Part shown: in pieces, positions 24,982-33,267 of the stretch
Numbering within the stretch: the stretch's first letter is position 1
How the letters are laid out: the number at the start of each line of letters is the position of its first letter
Assembly: GCF_019511345.1 (NCBI RefSeq)
Contig: NZ_JAEUAK010000011.1
Coordinates: 124,001-188,000 of the forward strand
Source of the DNA: Rhizobium mesosinicum
GTDB taxonomy: Bacteria > Pseudomonadota > Alphaproteobacteria > Rhizobiales > Rhizobiaceae
Reading direction: 5' to 3'
Length of the DNA stretch: 64,000 nt
The notes under the pieces: model-generated
The model's database searches: none
Told to the model about the DNA's origin: nothing
What the model saw: only the letters and a program-made list of their open reading frames with translations
Position numbers and translations under genes: made by a program

Positions 24982-27168
24982 ATGTCGATTGTTGAGGAAT
25001 TTCCGCTCCCAGCCCGCAGGTTGAGCGAATATGACGCGCTTGTTGCGGCGGCGCCGAGCGTGCTCGACGCCATCCCCGGCGCCGTCTACCTCTGCGATCA
25101 CGACGGCTGGCTCGTCCGCTACAATAAGGAAGCCGCGAAACTCTGGGGAAGAACGCCGCCGCTCGAAGAAAAGCGCGAGCGTTTCTGCGGCTCGCATGCA
25201 CTTTTCCTGCCGGATGGTACGCCGTTGGCACACGAAATCTGCCCGATGGCGATGGCTGTCCTGGAGGGAACGGAGATACGCAATGCGGAGGTCGTCATTG
25301 AAAGGCCTGATGGCTCGCGCTCCGTCGCGCTCGTAAATATCCGCCCCCTGAAAGATCAGGAGGGAAGGATCGAAGGGGCGATAAACTGCTTTCAGGACAT
25401 TTCGGCGCAGAAGGCGATCGAAGAGGAGGTCCGCAGCAAGAACGCCGATCTCGAGGATTTCTTCGAAAATAGCGCGATAGGCCTCCATATCGTCGGTGGC
25501 GACGGCATCATCCAGCGCGCCAACAGGGCGGAACTCGCCCTGCTTGGCTATACCGCCGACGAATATGTCGGCCGGCATATCGCGGAATTTCATGCGGATG
25601 CGCCTGTCATAGGCGACATTCTGCATAAACTGTCATGCGGCGAGAAGCTCGACCGCTATCCTGCGCGCCTTCGCGCCAGGGACGGCTCGATCAAGCATGT
25701 GCTGATCACCTCCAATAGCCGGCTTGAAGACGGAGAGTTCATCAACACGCGCTGCTTCACGACTGACGTGACCGATCTCCACGAAGCCGAGAGCGCACGC
25801 CGCGACAGCGAGGACCGGCTGGCGGCGACCTATGAAGCTGCCAATATCGGAATTGCGGAAGCTGACCCGGCAGGGCGCCTGCTCCGGGTGAACGATACTC
25901 TTTGCCGCATGCTCGGGCGCAGCCGCGAAGAGTTGCTCGCCATGACCTTCCGCGATTACACCCACGAGGACGACCGAGCGCAGGATGCCGCGCTCTATGC
26001 ACGTCAGATCGCCGGAGAACTCGACGGCTATGTGCTGCGCAAGCGCGCGACAAAGTCGGACGGCAGCACAGTCTATCTCGATATCCATAGCTCGTCGGTG
26101 CGCGATAAGGCCGGCGGCTTCCGTTACGGCGTGCGGGTGATACAGGACGTCACCGCTTCCAAGCAGATGGAGGACCAGATCCGCGCGAGCGAAAAGCACA
26201 TGCGCGATCTGCTCGAGGCACTGCCGGCCGCCGTCTATACGACCGACTCGACGGGGCGGATTACATTCTACAACAAGGCGGCCGTTGAGATGTCCGGGCG
26301 AGCGCCACAACCGGGCGACATGTGGTGCGTGACCTGGCGCCTGTTCAACCCGGACGGCACGCCGCTGCCGCACGACCAATGCCCGATGGCGGTGGCACTG
26401 AAGGAAGACCGTGCGGTACGGGGGGCGGAAGCGATCGCCGAACGGCCGGACGGCAGCCGCGTTCCCTTCATCCCCTACCCCACACCGCTTCACGATGCCG
26501 ATGGGCGTTTGGTCGGGGCCATAAACATGCTGGTCGACATTACCGAACGCAAGCAGGCCGAGAGCAGGCAGAAAGTGCTCATCGACGAGCTCAATCACCG
26601 GGTCAAGAATTCGCTTGCGACCGTACAGTCGCTGGCCGGACAGACGGCAAGACATGCCGACGGCCTGGACGACTTCCTGCGCCGCTTCGAAGACCGGCTG
26701 CTGGCCCTGTCGCGCGCTCATGATCTCTTGACCAGGCGCCACTGGGAGGACGCTCCCCTGGAATCGCTCGCGCGGGAGGTGCTGATGCCGCTCGCCGGGG
26801 ATGCCGCCGGGCGGATCAAGATCGACGGACCGCCTGCCGCGCTCAATTCCCGCACGGCGCTCAGCCTGACAATGGCGCTCAATGAGCTCGCCACCAATGC
26901 GATCAAGTATGGCGCTTTGTCCTTGGAGGCAGGTTCGCTCTCCCTCGCCTGGCGGCTGCCGGATGAGGCCGGGGCTCAGCCGAGGCTGATCCTCGAGTGG
27001 CATGAACATGGCGGACCGCCGGTCACGCCGCCGACCCGACGCGGGTTCGGCACCCGCCTGATGGAACGCTGCATCGAGCGGGACCTCGGGGGCGAATTCG
27101 ACCTTGCCTTTGAGCCGGCGGGCCTGTCCTGCCGCATCTCGATCCCCGTTGAATTGGTGAATGCATGA
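24982..27168 (+). CDS. Multi-PAS sensor histidine kinase, HWE family
   Basis: This 728-residue soluble kinase starts after GGAAGGT. Four PAS domains (about 22-150, 155-275, 280-400, 405-530) are followed by an HWE-type kinase core: phospho-accepting His539 in DELNHRVKNSLATVQSL, the N-box ALNELATNAIKYG (Asn639), and a WHEHGGP segment near the C-terminus replacing the classic G-boxes. HWE kinases are typical of rhizobia and related genera and include light and general-stress sensors. PAS1 and PAS4 are similar (both contain LP.GTPL.H..CPMA), suggesting internal duplication. The ligand is unknown; there is no membrane segment. Confidence 0.94.
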   Translation: MSIVEEFPLPARRLSEYDALVAAAPSVLDAIPGAVYLCDHDGWLVRYNKEAAKLWGRTPPLEEKRERFCGSHALFLPDGTPLAHEICPMAMAVLEGTEIRNAEVVIERPDGSRSVALVNIRPLKDQEGRIEGAINCFQDISAQKAIEEEVRSKNADLEDFFENSAIGLHIVGGDGIIQRANRAELALLGYTADEYVGRHIAEFHADAPVIGDILHKLSCGEKLDRYPARLRARDGSIKHVLITSNSRLEDGEFINTRCFTTDVTDLHEAESARRDSEDRLAATYEAANIGIAEADPAGRLLRVNDTLCRMLGRSREELLAMTFRDYTHEDDRAQDAALYARQIAGELDGYVLRKRATKSDGSTVYLDIHSSSVRDKAGGFRYGVRVIQDVTASKQMEDQIRASEKHMRDLLEALPAAVYTTDSTGRITFYNKAAVEMSGRAPQPGDMWCVTWRLFNPDGTPLPHDQCPMAVALKEDRAVRGAEAIAERPDGSRVPFIPYPTPLHDADGRLVGAINMLVDITERKQAESRQKVLIDELNHRVKNSLATVQSLAGQTARHADGLDDFLRRFEDRLLALSRAHDLLTRRHWEDAPLESLAREVLMPLAGDAAGRIKIDGPPAALNSRTALSLTMALNELATNAIKYGALSLEAGSLSLAWRLPDEAGAQPRLILEWHEHGGPPVTPPTRRGFGTRLMERCIERDLGGEFDLAFEPAGLSCRISIPVELVNA

Positions 27169-27527
27169 GAAACGCACCCGGCCGGAAGGTTCTCGTCGTC
27201 GAGGACGAGGGTATGGTGGCCCTCATGATCGAGGACATGCTTCAGGATCTCGGTTTCGAGGTGGTCGCGTCCGTATCGAGGCTTGCCGAGGCACGAACGG
27301 TCGCAACCGAAGTGGACGCCGATCTGGGGGTGCTGGATGTCAACCTGGCTGGCGAGCCCAGCTTTTCGATCGCGGAGATCCTGCGCAAACGCCGGATCCC
27401 CTTCATTTTCAGCACCGGATACGGACTGAGCGGATTGCCTGATGAATTTGCCGATCAGCCGTTCATCGGCAAGCCTTTCTCCATGAGCGAGCTCAAGCAG
27501 ACGATCGAGGCGGCCTTGAACCGCTGA
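27165..27527 (+). CDS. Stand-alone response-regulator receiver
   Basis: This 120-residue protein's ATG overlaps the kinase stop (ATGA), implying translational coupling. It is a receiver domain only: acidic pair Glu13/Asp14 (VVEDEG), phospho-acceptor Asp58 (LGVLDVNLAG), Ser83/Thr84 (FSTGYG) and Lys103 (GKPF). It has no output domain. This FATGY-like type commonly pairs with HWE kinases. It is probably the direct phosphate partner or sink of the upstream kinase, acting through protein contact rather than DNA. Confidence 0.93.
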   Translation: MRNAPGRKVLVVEDEGMVALMIEDMLQDLGFEVVASVSRLAEARTVATEVDADLGVLDVNLAGEPSFSIAEILRKRRIPFIFSTGYGLSGLPDEFADQPFIGKPFSMSELKQTIEAALNR

Positions 27528-27592
27528 TGAGCGGTATAGGCAACCTTCAGGGGCTGGAATACGCCGATAGAACCTCCACGCACGAGGCTTGA

Positions 27593-28501
27593 ATGGTCTT
27601 TACGCAACCTCTTAAGACAATCCGCGCAGGCGTTTTGGAGATCGCCTATATCGAGACGGGTCCCGCAGATGGCTGGCCGGTCGTGCTTTCGCACGGCTTT
27701 CCCTATGACGTGAACGCCTATGCGCAGGTCGCGCCGATCCTGGCGGCACGCGGTGCCAGGGTGATCGTGCCTTACCTGCGCGGATATGGCCCCACGCGCT
27801 TTCTATCGGCAAAAACGATGCGCAGCGGTCAGCAGGCGGCGCTGGGGAAAGACCTGATTTCGCTGCTCGACGCATTGGGCCTTGAGCGCGCTATCCTTGC
27901 GGGCTTTGACTGGGGCGGCCTGGCATCCTGCGTTGCCGCGGCATTGTGGCCGCAGCGGGTCGAGGGGCTGGTCTCCTATGCCGGCTATGATGTCATCGAC
28001 CTCCGCAGGCAGCGCCACGCCTTTGCCCCTTCGCTGGAATGCGCGATGTGGTATCAGCACCTCTTCCAGAGCGAACGCGGCCGCGAATGCCTTGAAGACA
28101 ATCGCCGCGAGCTTTGCCGGATGCTGTGGGAGCAATGGTCGCCGCAATGGAAATTTGACGACATCACCTTCGACCGGTCGGCCGCCTCTTTCGAAAATCC
28201 CGATTTCGTCGACGTCGTCCTCCATTCATACCGCTTTGCCTTCGGGACGGAGAGCGGCGATCCCGAGCTTCAGGATCTGGAAAACATCCTGGCAACGAGG
28301 CCGCAGATCGCCGTTCCCGCTATCACCCTCGACGGCACGCAGGACCCGCTCAAACCGGGCGGCACGGCCGATCATTCGGTCATGTTCGCCGGGCCTCACC
28401 AGCACCGGGCCTTCGCCTGCGGCCACGCTTTTCCCTTCGAGGCTCCCGAGGCTTTCGCCGAGGCGATCCTCGACCTCCATGAGGTCTCCACGAGCGCGTG
28501 A
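27593..28501 (+). CDS. Alpha/beta hydrolase, epoxide-hydrolase-like
   Basis: This 302-residue protein has the oxyanion HGFP motif (35-38), nucleophile elbow GFDWGG with Asp106 (not Ser), and a C-terminal His (ACGHAFPFEAPEAF). The Asp nucleophile in a G-x-D-W-G-G context is characteristic of epoxide hydrolases and haloalkane/fluoroacetate dehalogenases. A cap region lies at about 140-225. Substrate not determined. It follows the kinase/receiver pair by 65 bases and may or may not be cotranscribed. Confidence 0.9.
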   Translation: MVFTQPLKTIRAGVLEIAYIETGPADGWPVVLSHGFPYDVNAYAQVAPILAARGARVIVPYLRGYGPTRFLSAKTMRSGQQAALGKDLISLLDALGLERAILAGFDWGGLASCVAAALWPQRVEGLVSYAGYDVIDLRRQRHAFAPSLECAMWYQHLFQSERGRECLEDNRRELCRMLWEQWSPQWKFDDITFDRSAASFENPDFVDVVLHSYRFAFGTESGDPELQDLENILATRPQIAVPAITLDGTQDPLKPGGTADHSVMFAGPHQHRAFACGHAFPFEAPEAFAEAILDLHEVSTSA

Positions 28502-28507
28502 ACCGCG

Positions 28508-29014
28508 TCAGATCGAACGGCTATCGTAAGCCCAATGCAGCAGGGCCTGGCGTTGACGCGGCCGGCACCAGCAGTCCCCAGGCTCGCAGGCTCGGCGAAG
28601 CTGAGCGACATGGCGGCGAATGGCTTTCCAGCGGGCGATCTGCCGCTCGTCCTCCCCTTGCATGCGGCGACCATGATAGTAGCGGCAGTACCACTGGAAC
28701 CAGCCGCGAGGATCGTCGGGATGGATCCATCCCTTGGCTCGCCAGACGCTGAGCGGCTGGCTGGCGTCGACACCGAAGCAGTTGATCGACGGATCCTTTC
28801 GCAGCGACAGCCGCGCCTGCGCAAACCAGCTGTCGGGGAATTCGTCGCGGCAATCGGTCATGTACTTGCCGCCGAATACGCCGAGCGCAAGCATCTCGGC
28901 AGGCGTCAAATCCGGCTGGAAATCGGGATGAAAGTCGCGGCCGAGCGGCGCGACGAGAGCGTAGCGGTAGCCTTGCTGCATCCGGTCGTTGACGACGATC
29001 CACCGGGGCTTCAT
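28508..29014 (-). CDS. Conserved hypothetical protein coupled to TspO
   Basis: The ATG at 29014 (MKPRWIVVNDRMQQGYRYAL) overlaps the TspO stop (ATGA), so the two are translationally coupled. The 168-residue soluble protein is rich in Arg, Trp and Tyr and contains FGGKYMTDCRDEFPDSWF, NCFGVDASQPLSVWRAKGWI, DPRGWFQWYCRYYHGRR and a C-terminal Cys cluster (CEPGDCWC). Similar proteins in plants and soil bacteria are uncharacterised. I see no catalytic motif I can name. Longer upstream frames are shadows of the TspO gene. Confidence 0.82.
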   Translation of the reverse strand: MKPRWIVVNDRMQQGYRYALVAPLGRDFHPDFQPDLTPAEMLALGVFGGKYMTDCRDEFPDSWFAQARLSLRKDPSINCFGVDASQPLSVWRAKGWIHPDDPRGWFQWYCRYYHGRRMQGEDERQIARWKAIRRHVAQLRRACEPGDCWCRPRQRQALLHWAYDSRSI

Positions 29015-29499
29015 CGGGCACCCTGCCACAGTGTTCTCGAGCGGTTGCGCCGCCAGATGGACAGGTTGAGTGCCGCCGCGAAACTCACCCATGCAAGGTA
29101 AGGAACGAGCAGCAGGGCCGCCGCCGCGTTCACGGGGTGAAACACGATAATCGTCGCCAGGATCGCAGCCCAAAGCATCATGATTTCCACCACGGCCAGC
29201 CCGGGTCGGTGAAGGCCGAAAAAGATCGGCGACCACGCAGCATTGAGCAGAAGCTGGGCCGCATAGACGCCGAGAGGCAGTGCGGCAATGCCGATCTCCC
29301 GCCATACCAGCCAGCCCGACAGCCCGATCGACGCATAGAGAACCGTCCAGACCGGCGCAAACAGCCAATCGGGCGGGCGCCATCTCGGCTTGTTCAGCTC
29401 ATTGTACCAGTCGCCCGGCCTGAAGATCACGCCGGTAGCCGCCGCAGCAAAGCTTGCGGCTTCGAAGACGGCGAGCACGAGAAGGGAATGGGTGTCCAT
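29011..29499 (-). CDS. TspO/MBR family membrane protein
   Basis: This 162-residue protein has five predicted membrane helices and the family motifs: GVIFRPGDWYNELNKPRWRP in loop 1, PPDWLFAPVWTVLYASIG, an LNAAWSPIFFGLHRP segment between TM3 and TM4, and LVPYLAWVSFAAALNLSIWRRN at the end. TspO proteins bind porphyrins and other tetrapyrroles and respond to oxidative stress in alphaproteobacteria. The length is close to the usual 155-170. It is coupled to the downstream gene. Confidence 0.94.
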   Translation of the reverse strand: MDTHSLLVLAVFEAASFAAAATGVIFRPGDWYNELNKPRWRPPDWLFAPVWTVLYASIGLSGWLVWREIGIAALPLGVYAAQLLLNAAWSPIFFGLHRPGLAVVEIMMLWAAILATIIVFHPVNAAAALLLVPYLAWVSFAAALNLSIWRRNRSRTLWQGAR

Positions 29500-29552
29500 A
29501 GGCGCAAGATGGAGGGAACCGCCGGCGAGGCCAGCGGTCCCTCCAATATCCC

Positions 29553-29777
29553 CTATCGGTTCGGGCCGGCAGCGAACTCGCCGGAGCCCATTGCGGAAGA
29601 CAGCGGGATGACCTGCCAGGCCGCCGACAGCCCGACCAGGACGTAAACGATCCGGGCGAGCGCCGAGCCGGGGCCGAAGATGGCGGCCACGAGGTCAAAG
29701 CCGAACAGCCCGACCAGCCCCCAGTTCAGCCCGCCGACGATGACGAGAATGAGGGTGAGAATGTTGAGGAATTTCAT
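29553..29777 (-). CDS. DUF378 family membrane protein
   Basis: This 74-residue protein has two membrane helices, the first MKFLNILTLILVIVGGLNWG with the LNWGLVGLF signature, the second about residues 42-58 (RIVYVLVGLSAAWQ). It is the whole of a DUF378 protein, common in bacteria and of unknown function. It lies between TspO and the fasciclin gene on the same strand (spacings 53 and 29 bases), probably one transcript. Confidence 0.88.
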   Translation of the reverse strand: MKFLNILTLILVIVGGLNWGLVGLFGFDLVAAIFGPGSALARIVYVLVGLSAAWQVIPLSSAMGSGEFAAGPNR

Positions 29778-29806
29778 GGTTGTTCTCCAGGTTGAGGGGT
29801 GAGCGT

Positions 29807-30292
29807 TCAGCCTTTCGGAGGCATGATCACCTTGTCGATGACGTGGATGACCCCGTTTGACGCGGCAATGTCGGCAGAGGTGACGGTGGCGTCGTTGACA
29901 TTGACGGTGGAGCCCTTGACGTCGATGTCGATCATCTTGCCATTGACCGACTTCGCCTCATCGATACCGGCCACATCCGCAGCCATCACCTTCCCCGCGA
30001 CCACATGGTAGGTGAGGATCTGGGTGAGCTTCTGCTTGTTCTCCGGCTTCAGCAGGGTTTCGACCGTACCGGCCGGCAACTTGGCGAAGGCCTCGTCGGT
30101 CGGAGCAAAGACCGTGAAAGGCCCCTTCCCCTTGAGAGTGTCGACCAGGTCTGCCGCTTTGAGCGCGGCAGCCAATGTCTTGAATTGACCGGCCTCCACT
30201 GCGGTGTCCACGATGTCCTTTTCGGCGGCGAATGCGCCGATGCTGCTGCCGAGCGTGATCGCCGCGGCAAACACAAGGCTTTTCACTTTCAT
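29807..30292 (-). CDS. Fasciclin (FAS1) domain secreted protein
   Basis: This 161-residue protein has a signal peptide (residues 1-22, FAAAITLGSSIGAFAA). It is followed by one FAS1 domain with conserved H1 (GPFTVFAPTDEAFAKLP) and the YH motif (ILTYHVVAGKVMAADV), ending in NGVIHVIDKVIMPP. FAS1 proteins act in adhesion or matrix interactions; short secreted ones in rhizobia (Nex18/MPB70 type) are sometimes symbiosis-related, which is not shown here. Gene order suggests an operon with the DUF378 and TspO genes. It is divergent from the XRE-cupin regulator. Confidence 0.94.
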   Translation of the reverse strand: MKVKSLVFAAAITLGSSIGAFAAEKDIVDTAVEAGQFKTLAAALKAADLVDTLKGKGPFTVFAPTDEAFAKLPAGTVETLLKPENKQKLTQILTYHVVAGKVMAADVAGIDEAKSVNGKMIDIDVKGSTVNVNDATVTSADIAASNGVIHVIDKVIMPPKG

Positions 30293-30456
30293 GGCTTTTT
30301 CTCCTCTCGATCACGGGTGCGAGATGCACGCGTATATTTTCAGTTAGAGAAAATGATTTTTCTTTCCATTCAAATTATCGTGAGAAGAAACAGGATTATC
30401 TTGTGGAGATAATTTCCATTATGGTAGTTTCTCGAGATGAAAAGGAGTTTTGAGAA

Positions 30457-31038
30457 GTGCTATCCGACACGCTGTCCAACGAGCTCCAGCGCTACGCGAT
30501 CGGCCCGCGTATCAAGGCGCTGCGCCTGAGAAAAAAGCTGGGGCTGGTGCAATTGGCCGGGCATACGGGGCTCTCGCCTGCAATGCTCTCGAAGATCGAG
30601 CGCGGGCAGATGTTTCCGACCTTGCCCACGCTGCTTCGCATCGCCATGGTTTTCGGCGTCGGCCTCGATCATTTCTTCAAGGCCGACAAGGAAGAGCCTC
30701 TCATCGCGATCGTGCGAAAGCATGAGCGCCTCAAACTTCCGAGCCCCCCGGGCGAGAAGCACCCGGCCTTCTTCTTCGAAAGTCTCGACTATCCCGCTTC
30801 CGATCGCCGCATGGAAGCATTCTACGCCGAGTTCCCGACCGATTCCCCGCCCTCGGAGCCGCATCGACACGGCAACGCGGAATTCCTCTACGTGCTGACC
30901 GGCCGGCTGATCATCGACGTGGACGGCCGGGAGGCCACGCTGGACGCGGGAGACGCCGTCTATTTCGACTCCAGCGTTCCCCACAGCTACCGCCGTGACG
31001 GCGAGGAGATTTCGACCGCGCTTGTTGTGACTTCGTGA
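30457..31038 (+). CDS. XRE-family regulator with cupin domain
   Basis: The GTG start has AAAAGGAG 11 bases upstream. In this 193-residue protein, residues 15-72 form an XRE-type HTH (RIKALRLRKKLGLVQLAGHTGLS with PAMLSKIERGQMFPTL), and residues about 110-190 form a cupin (EPHRHGNAEFLYVLTGRLII, GDAVYFDSSVPHSYRR). HTH-cupin regulators bind small ligands such as amino acids. It is divergent from the fasciclin gene and may control it. Confidence 0.92.
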   Translation: MLSDTLSNELQRYAIGPRIKALRLRKKLGLVQLAGHTGLSPAMLSKIERGQMFPTLPTLLRIAMVFGVGLDHFFKADKEEPLIAIVRKHERLKLPSPPGEKHPAFFFESLDYPASDRRMEAFYAEFPTDSPPSEPHRHGNAEFLYVLTGRLIIDVDGREATLDAGDAVYFDSSVPHSYRRDGEEISTALVVTS

Positions 31039-31209
31039 TGGGAAAGACGGACGTTGCCCTCGGCTGATCATACCGCCGCAGCGCAATCAGCCGAAGGAAG
31101 AGCCGCCGCGGCTGTCTCGGACCTGATTTGCGACGACCTCTGGATAAATCAGCAATCGCTTTTTTTCGGCGGGAAAGCCTCTTGACGATTCTTTAGCACT
31201 GCCTCAAAT

Positions 31210-31224
31210 GTTCTTCTTATGTTC
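31210..31224 (+). promoter_or_regulatory. LexA/SOS box (GTTC-N7-GTTC)
   Basis: GTTCTTCTTATGTTC matches the direct-repeat LexA site of alphaproteobacteria (GTTC, seven bases, GTTC) exactly. TTGACG at 31182-31187 lies upstream as a candidate -35. The site is 54 bases before the GTG of the first gene of an operon whose third gene encodes the SRAP protein (SOS response-associated peptidase), which strongly supports the assignment. Confidence 0.8.
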
Positions 31225-31277
31225 CACAAGACGTGCGGCCGTCTCCGATTAACGCGAACAGGGCAGAACAGGAATGA

Positions 31278-31574
31278 GTGAAAGTGCCGCCGCGAGTGCT
31301 ATCGATATCGGGAATGCAGCAGGCAGGTTACGACAAGATTGTCGTTGATTGCCGGATATGCCCCCGGCATGGCGAATATGTCATTGACCGCCTTCTGGAG
31401 CAGTGCAGCCCTGATCTGCTCGTTAGCGTCTTTGTGAACCTCGCTTCTGCCGATTGTCGCTACAAGTGCGAGCAAGGCCATCAAGAAATCTGCGGCGCCT
31501 ATTGTGGCGATGCGGATGCCCTGCGAACCCAAGCGCCGACCAATCCTTACGCGAAGGTCAAGGGCGGCGAATGA
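31278..31574 (+). CDS. Hypothetical protein in SOS operon
   Basis: This 98-residue product starts at a GTG with AGGAA upstream (a GTG at 31284 is equally possible). It has seven Cys and several His residues, including VVDCRICPRHGEYVIDRLLE and CRYKCEQGH, so it may bind zinc or form disulfides; no signal peptide. No family recognised. Its stop overlaps the next start (ATGA), so the first two genes are translationally coupled. It lies 54 bases after an SOS box. Confidence 0.65.
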   Translation: MKVPPRVLSISGMQQAGYDKIVVDCRICPRHGEYVIDRLLEQCSPDLLVSVFVNLASADCRYKCEQGHQEICGAYCGDADALRTQAPTNPYAKVKGGE

Positions 31575-32053
31575 AATTTCAGGACAAGAAGCCGACCTTC
31601 GAGGGGCGCGATGGTGTCATTTGCGAAGAGTGCGAGATTCTGAAATTCTTTCAGCCCGGTGAATTGGAAGAGAAGTTTCCGGCTGCAGACGGCATGGATA
31701 GCATTCGCGTGATGGCACTGAACTTGTTCGGCTGCGAGCGTGTGAAAAACCAATGGTACGACCGTTGCAAGATGCATTTCTATTTCAGCCCGCAAGAATG
31801 GGCGCGCCGTATGGGCTACGTCCATCCCGACGAGTTGAAGGCGGCAGCGGCGGGGCGGACGATCGGCGAGCTTGCTGAATGGGAGCAGATGAAAGCCACC
31901 TGCTTGAAATGCAAACATAGCCGCTGGCTCGACCGATGGGCGCTGCAGAAGCGATATGGCAAGGGGCTAACGCTGTCGGAACTCGGCGCGCGCCTGACAT
32001 GCAGATGCGGCAAGCGGGGTGCCGAAATCGGAATCGGCTATATGTCTCGATAG
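31571..32053 (+). CDS. Cys-rich hypothetical protein in SOS operon
   Basis: The start at 31571 (MKFQDKKPTFEGRDG) overlaps the upstream stop. The 160-residue protein has a Cys pair near residue 18 (ICEECE) and a zinc-ribbon-like C-terminus: TCLKCKHSRWLDRWAL about 111-126, then LSELGARLTCRCGKRG about 135-150, two CxC/CxxC knuckles. This looks like a treble-clef or zinc-ribbon nucleic acid-binding module. No family name. It is 16 bases from the SRAP gene. Confidence 0.7.
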   Translation: MKFQDKKPTFEGRDGVICEECEILKFFQPGELEEKFPAADGMDSIRVMALNLFGCERVKNQWYDRCKMHFYFSPQEWARRMGYVHPDELKAAAAGRTIGELAEWEQMKATCLKCKHSRWLDRWALQKRYGKGLTLSELGARLTCRCGKRGAEIGIGYMSR

Positions 32054-32068
32054 GACGGAGGAAATGGC

Positions 32069-32785
32069 ATGTGCGGAAGAGTATTCGTCAGGTCCGATCT
32101 GGCAACGCTGATGCAGGCTTTTGCCTTTGCCGGCCGCGAAGGCGTGCTCGGCATGGCAAACCAGTTTCCGCGCTATAACGGCGCTCCGAGCCTCGAATAT
32201 CCCATCATCATCATGCAGGCCGATCGCAGCAACAAGGTCGGCCCTGTTTTCGAAAGCGCTTATTGGGGATTGAAGCCGGCTTGGTGGAAAGCCGGTATGC
32301 CGACGCCGGTCAATGCCAGGTGTGAAGAGGTTGGCAGCAAACCGATGTTCCGGTCGGCCTATCAGGCGACCCGTTGCCTCATCCCGATCGACGGATTTTT
32401 CGAGTGGCACAAGCTCGATGAAAAGGGAAAGAAGAAGCAGCCCTATGCTATCGCTATGAAGAGCGGACAACCGTTTGCGCTCGCGGGCCTTTGGGAGATA
32501 TGGCGCGACCGGGAAACCGATTTGCAGGTTCGAACTTTCACCATCGTTACATGCGCGGCAAACGAGATCATGGCGACGATCCATGACCGGATGCCCGTCA
32601 TCCTGCATGAAAAGGACTATGAGCGTTGGCTATCCGATGTACCGCCGCCGCATGACCTGATGACGCCGTTTCCGAGCGAGCTTATGACCATGTGGCCGAT
32701 CGGGCCGGGCGTGGGCAATCCGCGGAATGACCGGCCGGATATCATCGAAGAGATCGACCCCGATCCGGAGCCATCTTTCCTCTGA
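32069..32785 (+). CDS. SRAP family protein (HMCES/YedK-type abasic-site sensor)
   Basis: This 238-residue protein is a complete SRAP domain: catalytic Cys2 (MCGRVF), Asn82 in VNARCE, Glu112 in GFFEWHK, and His172 in THDRMP-like ATIHDRMPVIL. SRAP proteins crosslink through Cys2 to abasic sites in single-stranded DNA, shielding them, and are linked genetically to SOS. The upstream SOS box suggests induction by DNA damage through LexA. Start after GGACGGAGGAAATGG, a strong ribosome site. Confidence 0.95.
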   Translation: MCGRVFVRSDLATLMQAFAFAGREGVLGMANQFPRYNGAPSLEYPIIIMQADRSNKVGPVFESAYWGLKPAWWKAGMPTPVNARCEEVGSKPMFRSAYQATRCLIPIDGFFEWHKLDEKGKKKQPYAIAMKSGQPFALAGLWEIWRDRETDLQVRTFTIVTCAANEIMATIHDRMPVILHEKDYERWLSDVPPPHDLMTPFPSELMTMWPIGPGVGNPRNDRPDIIEEIDPDPEPSFL

Positions 32786-32849
32786 TCAGCGGCGGAACGA
32801 ATCACAGCGTGGACAGTTGAGTCGCAGTTTAATTGCGCGAGGTGCCGAG

Positions 32850-33128
32850 ATGCCCGAGCTATCCCCCGTCCCAATCAAAAAGATATCCGCCCAAATTCAC
32901 GGCGTCGGCGGCTACAGGACCGTCCACACCGTCGCCGGCCTTGCTGGAATTCTCATGTCGGACAACTGGCCGAAGAAAGCGGGCGATCCGTTTTTCCAAC
33001 GGGCGATGGCCGCATGTCTGACCGCGCTGGAGGTGCAGGGTCAGGGCGATAAGGCGCGGAAGGCCTTTGTCAACGCCGCCCGCAATGCTGGCATTACCAT
33101 TCTGCCGGACGACGCAGCCAAGCACTAG
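32850..33128 (+). CDS. DUF982 family protein
   Basis: The start at 32850 (MPELSPVPIKKISAQ) has GCGAGGTG upstream. The 92-residue protein has the pattern of the rhizobia-enriched DUF982 family: TVHTVAGLAGILMSDNWP, then a helix AMAACLTALEVQGQGDKAR and a final AARNAGI segment. Function unknown; the family is often plasmid-borne and repeated in rhizobial genomes. Last gene after SRAP, 64 bases on, possibly in the same operon. Confidence 0.85.
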   Translation: MPELSPVPIKKISAQIHGVGGYRTVHTVAGLAGILMSDNWPKKAGDPFFQRAMAACLTALEVQGQGDKARKAFVNAARNAGITILPDDAAKH

Positions 33129-33267
33129 CGAATAATTCTCATTTGTTTGCTGCTCGACGGGGCCGGTCGCGCCCTCACGCCTATCCGTAATCTCCTTCTG
33201 GCGCTGGCACGAGGAATGTCATAGGAATGAGAGGGCGGGGTAGCGCCTCGGCCTCATCCCGGAACAT

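Noticed and set aside
25633..27177. A 514-codon minus-strand frame over the histidine kinase
   Set aside because: The plus-strand kinase has four PAS domains and His/Asn boxes; the opposite frame has no domain.
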